From an uncultured Lachnospiraceae bacterium (GTDB taxonomy: Bacteria > Bacillota > Clostridia > Lachnospirales > Lachnospiraceae): DNA of 50,824 nt. The stretch lies in contig CAMNRH010000020.1 in the NCBI GenBank assembly GCA_946552115.1, positions 1 through 50,824 of the forward strand, given 5' to 3'. The notes beneath the pieces are model-generated. The model had not been told where the DNA came from, searched no databases, and saw nothing but the letters and a program-made list of their open reading frames with translations. Within the stretch, counting starts at the first letter, position 1; each line of letters begins with the position of its first letter. Positions 31,792 through 40,490 of this stretch are shown piece by piece. The position numbers were made by a program, and so were the translations under genes.

Positions 31792-32679
31792 ATGTTAAAA
31801 ACAAAGGATTATATATATTTAGACGATGATTTACTCAATTCCTATCTTGCTCAATTCGAAAAAGGATTGCTCACCAAAGAAACAGCAGAACATGGTATAG
31901 AAAACACTGACTCCATAGGCGGTGCATCTACTGGAACTATCGGAGCCACCGGAATATTCGGCATTGGACTAAAATTACAAAATGAAATAACTGAAAATGA
32001 TAATTCGGTAGAAAGCGAATTTACTAAAAATGTTGTAGAAAATGTTTTAAGTGACTATGCCGTAGATTTACTTATTGAAGATTGTGACACAAATAATTTA
32101 TTACGAGATTTTGCAGTGGCAAAAGAAGGAGATTTTATTTCTCTTTCTTCCAAATTCCAAATATATGATTTTGAATATTTAAAATCTATAACCGAATTAT
32201 CGTTACTCAAACCACTCTTAGATGCTGATGAACCGCCCGTCTCTCCAGGGCCTCAAGCCAGCAAACAAGAACGCGTAAAATACCAAAAAGATTTACATAA
32301 TTATAATTCTTCTACTGAAAAAGCAGAAAATGGTTTCAAACTAATTAATGATCTCTCTACATTTGCTAATAATTTGTTTTCTGACTCTATACTTGTAACT
32401 ATAAATAACGGATTATCAATATGTAAACGAAATAAATTAAGACTGAACAAAGCTCAAATTTCATTTGAAAACGAGTCAAATAAACATATAAAAATTTTTG
32501 GAATCGTATCTACAGTAAAAAAAGAAATCCATTCCGATGGGAAAAATTTTAATTTTCAACCCAATGAATTAGATAAGGTTCCCTCCATGCTTTTTGACGT
32601 TTTACTTTCAAGTTTCAATATGCTTCATAATAATGACAAAGTGATTAAACCTATTGCTATTTATTTCGAAGCCGAGTAA
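31792..32679 (+). CDS. DUF6414-like protein
   Basis: 295 residues. The start YIYLDDDLLNSYLAQFEKGL matches the opening of DUF6414 proteins. Residues 42-61 are a glycine-rich hydrophobic stretch (IGGASTGTIGATGIFGIGLK), typical of this group. The remainder is mixed alpha/beta. No signal peptide. The biochemical role of the family is unknown. Its position in the lysogeny region makes an accessory or defence role possible. Confidence 0.6.
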   Translation: MLKTKDYIYLDDDLLNSYLAQFEKGLLTKETAEHGIENTDSIGGASTGTIGATGIFGIGLKLQNEITENDNSVESEFTKNVVENVLSDYAVDLLIEDCDTNNLLRDFAVAKEGDFISLSSKFQIYDFEYLKSITELSLLKPLLDADEPPVSPGPQASKQERVKYQKDLHNYNSSTEKAENGFKLINDLSTFANNLFSDSILVTINNGLSICKRNKLRLNKAQISFENESNKHIKIFGIVSTVKKEIHSDGKNFNFQPNELDKVPSMLFDVLLSSFNMLHNNDKVIKPIAIYFEAE

Positions 32680-32827
32680 GAGAGTTTGTCTTTTTCATAT
32701 ACGACTCTTTAAGATTAGCAGATTCTATTCTACGTTCTTCCATTCGGTTCTGAATAGACTTATGCCTTTTGTCATGCATTTCTGCTTTTTTTATATACTC
32801 GGATAATAACTGCTTTTTAATAGACAT
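32657..32827 (-). CDS. small basic protein
   Basis: 56 residues from the ATG at 32827 (GGAGGGGG upstream). Highly charged and helical (MSIKKQLLSEYIKKAEMHDK, RMEERRIESANLKESYMKKT). It overlaps the tail of the DUF6414-like gene by 23 bp, convergent. No family recognised. Confidence 0.4.
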   Translation of the reverse strand: MSIKKQLLSEYIKKAEMHDKRHKSIQNRMEERRIESANLKESYMKKTNSLTRLRNK

Positions 32828-32966
32828 TAAACCCCCTCCTCTAGCCATAGTATTTCACAAAAAGCAATAAAATGCAATAATTACTGATAAAAAATTCAAA
32901 ATAAAATTACAGATAACTATTCTACAATTATAACTGATTTAAACAAATGCAAAGGAGGCTCTCATT

Positions 32967-33512
32967 ATGGCATTACCACAGGAAAAAATCTATACTCTTG
33001 ACGATATCTATGCTCTTCCAGATGGAGAAAGGGCGGAGCTGATTGATGGACAAATCTATGATATGGCACCGCCGAATACAATGCATCAACGCATCCTTAT
33101 GAATTTATCAGGAGAAATCCGGGAACACATAAAAAAACAAAATGGTGATTGCGAGGTATTTCCTGCTCCATTCGCTGTCTTTTTGAATAAAGATGACAAA
33201 AATTATGTCGAACCTGATATTTCTGTCATCTGTGATAAGAACAAACTAAATGATAAAGGGTACAATGGTGCCCCTGACTGGATTATAGAAATCGTATCCC
33301 CATCCTCTCAGCAGATGGACTATGGCATAAAACTTTTTAAATACCGTAATGCCGACGTACGGGAATACTGGATTGTAAATCCTTTAAAACAGACCGTTAC
33401 CGTTTATGATTTTGAACATGAGGAGGGAACGATGCAGTACTCCTTTGATGATTCAATCCCTGTATGTATTTATAGAGATTTAGTCATTAATATTGCAGAT
33501 TTGCTTTCATAA
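32967..33512 (+). CDS. Uma2-family putative nuclease
   Basis: 181 residues. EKIYTLDDIYALPDGERAEL and YDMAPPNTMHQRILMNLSGE open the Uma2 (DUF820) fold. VEPDISVICDKNKLNDKGYN and GAPDWIIEIVSPSS hold the acidic residues of its PD-(D/E)XK-like site. Uma2 proteins are widespread and their targets unknown. GGAGG upstream; directly before the integrase leader. Confidence 0.8.
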   Translation: MALPQEKIYTLDDIYALPDGERAELIDGQIYDMAPPNTMHQRILMNLSGEIREHIKKQNGDCEVFPAPFAVFLNKDDKNYVEPDISVICDKNKLNDKGYNGAPDWIIEIVSPSSQQMDYGIKLFKYRNADVREYWIVNPLKQTVTVYDFEHEEGTMQYSFDDSIPVCIYRDLVINIADLLS

Positions 33513-33675
33513 ATTTAATTGCCGTCCCTGCTGCCTACAGGAACGGCTCATAATGTAGACTGTACGCCCTAAGGATTGCACAGTACGTTCAAACTGATTA
33601 TATCACAATCCTTTGGCACCTGTACAGGTGTTATTTTTGTACTTTTTTCATATAATTACAAAGGAGGATGAGACC
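33513..33675 (+). other. integrase leader with three inverted repeats
   Basis: Contains GCCGTCCCTG/CAGGAACGGC (33521-33547, one mismatch), AGGATTG/CAATCCT (33573-33613), and the perfect palindrome CACCTGTACAGGTG (33617-33630) followed by TTATTTTT. These may terminate read-through from Uma2 and control integrase expression. Confidence 0.45.
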
Positions 33676-35160
33676 ATGCAGCAACGCTACGCATACGGCT
33701 ATGTTCGTGTCAGTACACATGACCAGGAAGAAATCTCCCCGGATTCTCAGGAAAAACTACTCCGGGAATATGCGAAAAAGAATAATATCGTAATTCTGAA
33801 GATTTTCTTTGAGCTTGGCATCTCCGGCCGCAAAGCAGATAAGCGCCCGGAATTTCAAAATATGATAGGCTCAGCCAAATCAAAGGAACATCCTGTAGAC
33901 ACAATCCTTGTATGGAAATACAGCCGTTTTGCAAGGAATCAGGAGGAAAGCATTGTCTACAAATCGCTTCTTAAGAAACAAAATAACGTAGATGTCATCA
34001 GTATATCTGAGCCTCTGGTTGACGGGCCTTTCGGTTCCCTGATTGAACGTATCATAGAGTGGATGGACGAATATTACTCTATCCGGCTATCCGGCGAAGT
34101 ATTCCGGGGAATGAAAGAAAATGCCATGCGCGGCTCCTTTCAAGCCCGTCCGCCCCTCGGCTACAAGGTCAAGGAGCACGGAAAGCCCCCTGTTATCGTT
34201 CCTGAGGAGGCTAAAATAGTAAGAATTATTTTTGATAAATATGTGAATGAGAATGCCGGTTTTTTCGACATTGCCCGGTATTTAAACTCTCTGGGGTTTA
34301 AAACCTCGCACAATAAGCCCTTTGAGCGGAGGTCCATTGAGTATATTATCCAAAATCCTACTTATTGCGGTATGATCCGCTGGAACCGCACAAAAAATGA
34401 TACGAATGAAATCAAAGATAAATCTGAATGGATTATAACTGACGGTGGCCATGAGCCTATTATCTCCAAAGAGCTTTTTGACAAAGCACAGGAACGCTTT
34501 AAGAACGAATATTTGCCTAAAGGAGCCCGCCCCGCTTCTACATATAAGCATTGGCTCTCAGGGCTGTTAAAATGTCCTGATTGCGGACGTACTCTCACGG
34601 CCTCCACAATGCACAGAAGAAACGGCGAGCGTTATTCTTACTTTTCCTGTTACGGATACAGCAAAGGAAAATGTGCCAAACCAAACGGCATCAGCTCTTT
34701 AGTACTGGAAAAGGAAGTCTTACAGAATCTTAAAGAAGTACTGGACGCGGGAACGATAGAATTTGAGCTTCATAAGCTCGAGCCTGTCGAAGCAGTTAAT
34801 GAACGTTCGATATTACAGGAACGGCTTAAGGGGCTTACCGGCAAGGAAAACCGTATTAAGGCCTCCTATCGTGAGGGTATCGATACTCTTGAGGAATATA
34901 AGGAAAATAAACAGCTGATTCAAAAAGAACGCGAAGACATTGAAAACCAGCTTGCAGAGCTGTCTGATTCACAGCCCGACGACCCGGCTGCTACAAAGGA
35001 TAAGCTTCTGAAAAAAGTATTCAGCGTATATTCCATTGTATCATCAGACCAATATACAGATATGCAGAAGAATACGGCGCTGCGGCAAATTGTTGATAAG
35101 ATTGTCTATAACCGTCAAACAGATACATTAAAAATCTATTATTGTCTATACCAGAAATAA
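33676..35160 (+). CDS. int: large serine integrase
   Basis: 494 residues from the ATG at 33676 (AGGAGG). Residues 1-150 form the resolvase catalytic domain, with the nucleophile serine in YGYVRVSTHD and LVWKYSRFARNQEES. Residues 160-290 are the recombinase domain. A zinc ribbon follows (CPDCGRTLTASTMHRRNGER ... SCYGYSKGKC), then a coiled coil (residues 385-440), as in TP901-1 and A118 integrases. It catalyses attP x attB insertion. A recombination directionality factor for excision is not identified in the window. Confidence 0.92.
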   Translation: MQQRYAYGYVRVSTHDQEEISPDSQEKLLREYAKKNNIVILKIFFELGISGRKADKRPEFQNMIGSAKSKEHPVDTILVWKYSRFARNQEESIVYKSLLKKQNNVDVISISEPLVDGPFGSLIERIIEWMDEYYSIRLSGEVFRGMKENAMRGSFQARPPLGYKVKEHGKPPVIVPEEAKIVRIIFDKYVNENAGFFDIARYLNSLGFKTSHNKPFERRSIEYIIQNPTYCGMIRWNRTKNDTNEIKDKSEWIITDGGHEPIISKELFDKAQERFKNEYLPKGARPASTYKHWLSGLLKCPDCGRTLTASTMHRRNGERYSYFSCYGYSKGKCAKPNGISSLVLEKEVLQNLKEVLDAGTIEFELHKLEPVEAVNERSILQERLKGLTGKENRIKASYREGIDTLEEYKENKQLIQKEREDIENQLAELSDSQPDDPAATKDKLLKKVFSVYSIVSSDQYTDMQKNTALRQIVDKIVYNRQTDTLKIYYCLYQK

Positions 35161-35217
35161 TGTGGATAACTTCTTAAATACCCTCTATTATTCACCTTAG
35201 ATTTACATATTAAATAT

Positions 35218-35255
35218 AGCGCAAAGCCTCAAGGCGTAAGGCTTTGCGCTGTTTT
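35218..35255 (+). terminator. terminator after the integrase
   Basis: AGCGCAAAGCCT pairs perfectly with AGGCTTTGCGCT around a 9-nt loop, followed by GTTTT. Confidence 0.85.
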
Positions 35256-35259
35256 ATAG

Positions 35260-35290
35260 GCCATAGCAAAAAGGTTGACACAATGGGGGT
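35260..35290. other. inferred right prophage attachment site (attR)
   Basis: The disrupted host frame opens only at 35260 after an in-frame TAG at 35257-35259. Host-like coding starts at about 35266, so the phage-host junction lies roughly between 35260 and 35290, around TTGACACAATGGGG. The core dinucleotide cannot be set without the other end. Confidence 0.45.
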
Positions 35291-35661
35291 CAAAATCCCT
35301 TGGAGATCAAGGTTACAGCGCTATTGAAATTCTCCGGTATTATTATGGAAATAATATGTACATCAACACCGCGGAAGCTATCTCCGGTATCCCCGCATCC
35401 TGGCCTGGCTACAATTTAACACAGGGTTCTACCGGCGACAAAGTACGGCAAATGCAGGAACAACTCGCAGTAATCTCCAGTGCCTATCCGGCAATCCCTA
35501 AAATCACTGCCGATGGAATCTACGGACCAGCCACTGCAGCGGCCGTAAAAAAATTTCAGTCTGTCTTCGGTCTTCCTCAGACCGGAATCGTGGACTATCC
35601 GACATGGTATAAAATATCCGAAATCTATGTAGGAGTATCAAGAATCGCAGAGTTGACATAA
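35263..35661 (+). pseudogene. 3' part of a SleC-like peptidoglycan-binding gene split by the prophage
   Basis: The frame has no ribosome site and starts abruptly. It reads LTQWGSKSLGDQGYSAIEIL then RYYYGNNMYINTAEAISGIP, the C-terminal end of a SpoIID/LytB-like catalytic region, followed by a peptidoglycan-binding domain 1 (GSTGDKVRQMQEQL, ADGIYGPATAAAVKKFQ, VDYPTWYKISEIYVGVSRI). Full-length relatives of about 400-500 residues are spore cortex-lytic SleC-like proteins of Clostridia. The missing 5' part should lie beyond the left prophage end. Precise excision could restore it. Confidence 0.65.
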
Positions 35662-35686
35662 TAAGAATTTCTCAGGTATCATTCGT

Positions 35687-35722
35687 ACGCCTGCCGCAAA
35701 CGTTCCTACGGCAGGCGTTTTT
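35687..35722 (+). terminator. terminator after the split gene
   Basis: ACGCCTGCCG pairs with CGGCAGGCGT around a 12-nt loop, then TTTTT. Confidence 0.8.
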
Positions 35723-35752
35723 CACACCGCAGTATCATCTATCCTAAAACTT

Positions 35753-36553
35753 TTATTCATATTCGTATACTACATCCCCGGCATTTACATACACCAGCCC
35801 ATCCTCTTTAGAAACAACGCCTTTCACGGTTATTTTGTCCCCAGGTTCAAGCTTTTCTATATAATTTTTCTGAAGAAAAAAGGTAATTTCCCTTTCTCCG
35901 TCAGAAAGAACACCCTTATGTGTCGTCTGCATAATAGTGTCTGCCAATGACGTTCCCTTTTCCTCCAGCTTTTCTCTCTCCTCATCACTTATAATATTCT
36001 CTTCATACGACGTAACTTCACCGGTAACAACACATTCTTCTCCATTTTTCTCCCATACATCCGAAACGCTGCTTTTATATGCCGGCTCGTCCAGCGTCGG
36101 AGTTAAAAACACACAGTCGCCAAGCCATGGTAACCCTCCGTCCATCACAAGCGTACCTCTCACCGTTACCTCTGTCCCGACCGGAATCAAAAGATGCAGA
36201 GGCTTCCCGGCATGGCAGGAAAAAGAATAATACCGATATCCCAAATCATCCGTTCCGATTGTCCCATACAGATTAAAGGTGCCGGACGTATGCTTTTCCT
36301 GCCTCATATATCCGGTAAGCTCAATCACGTCTCCCATCTTATAGCCTGCCTCTTCCATCGCATCAAAGCCAATCTTTCCCTTTTGCTCCGGATGAGCATC
36401 CCGGTAGTCCTCAAACAAAGTAATCAACTCATCCACATGCATTACCTTAGCTTCTTTTTCTTCCTCAGAAGCCCCCGTACCTGGGTCCGAAGCATTACAG
36501 GCCGTAAGACATAGTAACAAAGGAAACAAAATCAACAACCCTGCTTTTTTCAT
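35753..36553 (-). CDS. lipoprotein
   Basis: 266 residues. A lipobox LTAC follows a hydrophobic signal (MKKAGLLILFPLLLCLTAC), so it is anchored outside the membrane. Two similar OB-like beta segments appear (GDVIELTGYMRQEKHTSGTF, and later GDKITVKGVVSKEDGLVYV), suggesting a duplicated small barrel domain. Unknown function. It ends the pyrH-to-rseP gene row, 13 bp after rseP. Confidence 0.75.
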   Translation of the reverse strand: MKKAGLLILFPLLLCLTACNASDPGTGASEEEKEAKVMHVDELITLFEDYRDAHPEQKGKIGFDAMEEAGYKMGDVIELTGYMRQEKHTSGTFNLYGTIGTDDLGYRYYSFSCHAGKPLHLLIPVGTEVTVRGTLVMDGGLPWLGDCVFLTPTLDEPAYKSSVSDVWEKNGEECVVTGEVTSYEENIISDEEREKLEEKGTSLADTIMQTTHKGVLSDGEREITFFLQKNYIEKLEPGDKITVKGVVSKEDGLVYVNAGDVVYEYE

Positions 36554-36566
36554 ATTTCCAAGCCCC

Positions 36567-37601
36567 CTAACTAAAAAACACTCTGCGTATGTCGTTAAAC
36601 ATTACAAATACCATAAGCGCCATAAGGAGTGCAATGCCTATCAGATGAACATAGCCTTCCTTTTCCGGCGGAACCCTTTTTCGCCTTACCGCCTCTATGA
36701 AAAGAAATACAAGCCTGCCTCCATCCAAAGCAGGAAGCGGAAGCAGATTCATCACTCCCAGATTCGCCGACAGAAAAATTACGATATTCAGCATCTGTAC
36801 AATTACTGCAAACCCGCCGTACCCCCTACTTTCTTTATAAGTGTCATCCACCATGTCTACAATACCGACCGGACCTGACATCTGGTTAATTCCAACCTGT
36901 CCGGTGACCAGCATTTTAAGACTATCCAGTGTAATATTAACCCAATATTTTAATTCATAAACCCCGTATTGAGCCGCCGTCAGAAGATTCGCTTTCGAAT
37001 ATCCGCTGCCGCTAATCCCAAAACGATAATAATTTACTTCCTCATCTTTCTTTGGTGTTACAACGACGGTATACTCTTTCCCGTCACGAAGATACGTAAT
37101 CTCCGTCGTCTCACCCTGATGAAATTGATTATAAGAAGAAATTTCCCGGAAAATACGAATTCTTTTACCGCCCATACGGACTATCGTATCCCCCTCCTTT
37201 ATCCCTGCCTCTGCCGCCGGACTTTCTTCTGTAACTGTGCCTATCACCGGCCGATCATATCCCAGCATCATAATAAGAATAACAGCCCCCACAAATGCCA
37301 GTATAAAATTAAAAACAGGGCCCGCTGCTATAACAGATATTCTTGCCCAAACGGATTTATTATTAAAATTACCTGGAGAAGCCGTAGCCTCCTCATCCTC
37401 TCCCATAGCACAAAAGCCGCCGATTGGAAACAGATGAACGCCGTATTTTGTCCCCTTATACTCTTTGGCAAATATTGTCGGACCCATTCCTATCGCAAAT
37501 TCATCAACATCGATCCCATTTTTTTTTGCCAGAGCAAAATGCCCAAGCTCATGAAAAAAAACAATAAAGCTAAAAATTAAAATCGCTAATATAATACCCA
37601 A
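36567..37601 (-). CDS. rseP: site-2 protease RseP
   Basis: 344 residues. The zinc motif is FFHELGHFALAKK near residues 16-24, with a GMGPTIFAKEYKGTKYGVHL segment, a PDZ domain around residues 110-200 (EAGIKEGDTIVRMGGKRI) and the second active-site motif NLLPLPALDGGRL. It is an intramembrane protease that releases anti-sigma or signal remnants. Several transmembrane helices. It follows dxr, the common Firmicutes arrangement. Confidence 0.9.
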   Translation of the reverse strand: MGIILAILIFSFIVFFHELGHFALAKKNGIDVDEFAIGMGPTIFAKEYKGTKYGVHLFPIGGFCAMGEDEEATASPGNFNNKSVWARISVIAAGPVFNFILAFVGAVILIMMLGYDRPVIGTVTEESPAAEAGIKEGDTIVRMGGKRIRIFREISSYNQFHQGETTEITYLRDGKEYTVVVTPKKDEEVNYYRFGISGSGYSKANLLTAAQYGVYELKYWVNITLDSLKMLVTGQVGINQMSGPVGIVDMVDDTYKESRGYGGFAVIVQMLNIVIFLSANLGVMNLLPLPALDGGRLVFLFIEAVRRKRVPPEKEGYVHLIGIALLMALMVFVMFNDIRRVFFS

Positions 37602-37609
37602 ATCAACTA

Positions 37610-38752
37610 TTACCTCCTGCTTTCAATCCGCTCATAAACCGCAGCCTCCGCGTCAAGAATCTCCTCAAGTGTTGGATTTTTTCGATTCTTATGCGCTCTC
37701 ATACAGTCCTCAATAATCTCTGTAATCTCAAGATATTTAATCTCCCGATTCAAAAACTTCCGAACTGCCAGCTCATTTGCCGCATTAAATACCGTCGGAA
37801 GCGTCCCTCCTGCTCTTCCCGCCTTGTATGCAAGAGAAAGAGCATAAAAGGTATCCATATCCGGCTCTTCAAAATCTAATCTTTTAATACGCCAAAAATC
37901 AAGACGCTCTCCCGGAAGATACTTCCTCTCCGGATAATACAGGGCATACTGAATCGGAAGCTTCATGTCCGGCGTTCCAAGCTGCGCCATAACCGCCCCG
38001 TCCGCATATTCAACCATTGAATGAATAATGCTCTGAGGCTGTATAACCACCTGAATTTCATCTATATCCACATCAAAAAGCCATTTTGCCTCCATTACTT
38101 CCAAACCCTTATTTACCATCGTAGAAGAATCAATCGTAATCTTCTGTCCCATCGACCAATTAGGATGCTTCAGCGCATCCTCCACACGAATATCTAAAAG
38201 CTCTTCCTGCTTCTTTCCGCGGAAAGGTCCCCCTGACGCGGTCAGAAGTATTTTCTTCAGCGTCTTTTTTTCATTTCCCTGAAGCGACTGAAAGATTGCG
38301 CTGTGCTCACTGTCCACCGGAAAAATCGATATATTTTTTTCTCTGGCAAGCGGCATAATAATATGTCCTGCCGTCACAAGTGTTTCCTTGTTTGCAAGCG
38401 CAATATCCTTTCCCGCCTGAATTGCTTCTATCGTGGGACGAATACCAATCATACCCACTATCGCTGTTACAAGTATCTCCACATCCGCTATTCTTGATAC
38501 GCTAATCAATCCCTCCATTCCGGATACAATCCGCACATCCGTATCAGCCGCTCTCACCCGAAGCTCACGCGCTTTTTCTTCCTCCCAGACGGCCGCAATT
38601 TTCGGTTTAAATTCCCGAATCTGCTTTTCCAGAAGCAAGATATTACTTCCGGCAGAAAGTCCAAGCACTTCGATATCCTTATTTCTCCTGACAACCTCCA
38701 GCGTCTGTGTACCAATAGACCCTGTAGAACCCAATATCGCTATTTTTTTCAT
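37610..38752 (-). CDS. dxr: 1-deoxy-D-xylulose-5-phosphate reductoisomerase
   Basis: 380 residues. GSTGSIGTQTLEVVRRNKDI is the NADPH motif, ALANKETLVTAG and the FPVDSEHSAIFQ / LLTASGGPFRG segments line the active site. It makes 2-C-methyl-D-erythritol 4-phosphate in the MEP isoprenoid pathway. The isoprenoid feeds the undecaprenyl synthase encoded nearby. Full length. Confidence 0.93.
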   Translation of the reverse strand: MKKIAILGSTGSIGTQTLEVVRRNKDIEVLGLSAGSNILLLEKQIREFKPKIAAVWEEEKARELRVRAADTDVRIVSGMEGLISVSRIADVEILVTAIVGMIGIRPTIEAIQAGKDIALANKETLVTAGHIIMPLAREKNISIFPVDSEHSAIFQSLQGNEKKTLKKILLTASGGPFRGKKQEELLDIRVEDALKHPNWSMGQKITIDSSTMVNKGLEVMEAKWLFDVDIDEIQVVIQPQSIIHSMVEYADGAVMAQLGTPDMKLPIQYALYYPERKYLPGERLDFWRIKRLDFEEPDMDTFYALSLAYKAGRAGGTLPTVFNAANELAVRKFLNREIKYLEITEIIEDCMRAHKNRKNPTLEEILDAEAAVYERIESRR

Positions 38753-38872
38753 ACATTTCCTCTCTTATAGTCTATGCTTACAGAATGTCCCATATGTTTT
38801 CCGTCGGCGCCTGTCACCCTGTATCGTTCCGGCTCCCTATATCAGCCCGGCCGCTCATATTACCCCGCCTGT
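38753..38872 (-). repeat. imperfect short tandem repeats between dxr and cdsA
   Basis: Four degenerate units of about 17-20 bp built on CTATATC-N-CCC-like cores occur at about 38810-38880. No gene or clear promoter. Possibly a noncoding spacer that expanded by slippage. Confidence 0.3.
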
Positions 38873-39676
38873 CTATATCGTCCCGACCAGGTATAATGCA
38901 AGATAATAAATAATCGGCGCTGTAAATATAACACTGTCAAACCGGTCAAGCACTCCTCCGTGTCCTGGAATTAATTTCCCGTAATCTTTAATTTCATGAT
39001 TTCTTTTAATTGCGGAAGCCGCCAAATCTCCCACCTGGGAAATCGCCCCTCCCACACCGCAGATAACTGCATAATGAAAAGGATTTGCCGATACTTCCTT
39101 TATTCCCCCTGCTGCAAAAGCAAACAATGCACCCAGAAGCGCCGCTCCTACAATACCGCCAATACCGCCTTCCACTGATTTCTTTGGGCTGAGCTTCGGA
39201 GCCATCTTATGCTTTCCAATTAACACACCTACGCAATATGCACAGGTATCGCATCCCCACGAACTCAGGAAAATAAGCCATACAATTACTCCTCCTTCCG
39301 GAAGCATCCTTGTCTGATACACATAGGAAAGCATCAACGCCACATAAAAAAACCCGAAAAAAACTGTCATTACCTGCTCCGCTCGAAAGGACGGAAATGC
39401 AAATACATATATTCCCATTACTGCTACAAGAAGCATGATTGTAAGCGGCATCATATATTCAGTCTGTCCGGTAAGCAATAAAAGATAATATCCGACTGCA
39501 GCAATATAGCCCGCGGCGCCAAGACTTTTCTCCACTCCTACAACCTTATATAGTTCACTAAGACCAATCAGGCTTAAGGCGGCAAGCACCGCAAGCAACA
39601 AACGTCCGCCGCACCCCACCGTGCCAATCAGCACAATTACAAGTACAATCCCACTCAGCAATCTCGTCTTAAACAT
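38873..39676 (-). CDS. cdsA: phosphatidate cytidylyltransferase
   Basis: 267 residues, seven or eight membrane segments. The signature SAIKRNHEIKDYGKLIPGHG followed by GVLDRFDSVIF closes the protein. It forms CDP-diacylglycerol for phospholipid synthesis. Start codon overlaps the uppS end by 8 bp, indicating coupling. Confidence 0.92.
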   Translation of the reverse strand: MFKTRLLSGIVLVIVLIGTVGCGGRLLLAVLAALSLIGLSELYKVVGVEKSLGAAGYIAAVGYYLLLLTGQTEYMMPLTIMLLVAVMGIYVFAFPSFRAEQVMTVFFGFFYVALMLSYVYQTRMLPEGGVIVWLIFLSSWGCDTCAYCVGVLIGKHKMAPKLSPKKSVEGGIGGIVGAALLGALFAFAAGGIKEVSANPFHYAVICGVGGAISQVGDLAASAIKRNHEIKDYGKLIPGHGGVLDRFDSVIFTAPIIYYLALYLVGTI

Positions 39677-40385
39677 TCTGCTCCTCCTTCACGCCTCCAA
39701 ATCTCCTGTCTCTTGAATTAAAATATTCTATCGCTTTCACAAGCTCCTCTTTCGTAAAGTCCGGCCACAGTACATCCGTAAAATAAAACTCCGTATAGGC
39801 AAGCTGCCATAATAAATAATTCGAAAGTCTCTGCTCTCCGCTCGTTCTTATAAGAAGCTCCGGATCCGGTATCCCGTATGTATCAAGATAGCTCTCCACG
39901 CATGCCTCATCAATCTCATTTGGAAACAGTTTTCTATCTTGCACATCCGCTGCAAGACGCCTTACCGACCTTACTAGCTCATCCCTGCTCCCATAATTAA
40001 TCGCTATCTGAAAATTAAGACCGCCATTATTCTTCGTCGCCTCTTCCAGCTCCTGAATCCTGTTTCTGATATCCTCATCAAGCCTTGAAATATCTCCTAT
40101 CACACGAATTTTCATATCATTTTTTTCCGCAGTTTTCAAACAGGTTTTCATATATCCCCGCAAAAGCTTCATGAGAGCCTCTACCTCATCCTTTGGCCGA
40201 CTCCAATTTTCCGTTGAAAATGCATACACAGTTAAATATTTGATTCCCATTCTGTATGCATCCTCACAAATGCGCTCTACCGTTTTACTTCCCTGGGCAT
40301 GTCCGTAATTACGCGGCATCCCTTTAGCTTTTGCCCAGCGTCCGTTTCCGTCCATAATAATCGCTATATGCTGCGGTATCGTCAT
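39669..40385 (-). CDS. uppS: undecaprenyl diphosphate synthase
   Basis: 238 residues from the ATG at 40385 (AAGGAG 8 bp upstream; longer frame to 40409). IIMDGNGRWAKAKGMPRNYG is the diphosphate-binding region, TVYAFSTENWSRPKDE and IRTSGEQRLSNYLLWQLAYT the other signature blocks. It makes the lipid carrier for wall synthesis. Confidence 0.94.
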   Translation of the reverse strand: MTIPQHIAIIMDGNGRWAKAKGMPRNYGHAQGSKTVERICEDAYRMGIKYLTVYAFSTENWSRPKDEVEALMKLLRGYMKTCLKTAEKNDMKIRVIGDISRLDEDIRNRIQELEEATKNNGGLNFQIAINYGSRDELVRSVRRLAADVQDRKLFPNEIDEACVESYLDTYGIPDPELLIRTSGEQRLSNYLLWQLAYTEFYFTDVLWPDFTKEELVKAIEYFNSRDRRFGGVKEEQNV

Positions 40386-40490
40386 TGTAACAGCTCCTTC
40401 CATAAACAAGATACGAAAACCTACAAAATTCTGCCATAACTTCCTATTATAACAGAAAGCATGCCCTTACGCATGCCTCCCATTGCATCA

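Noticed and set aside
36969-37580. 203-codon plus-strand frame
   Set aside because: Antisense of rseP, no family look, no ribosome binding site.
40430-40490. GCATGC hairpin and an extended -10 between frr and uppS
   Set aside because: No -35 partner, so I could not decide between a weak internal promoter and chance.
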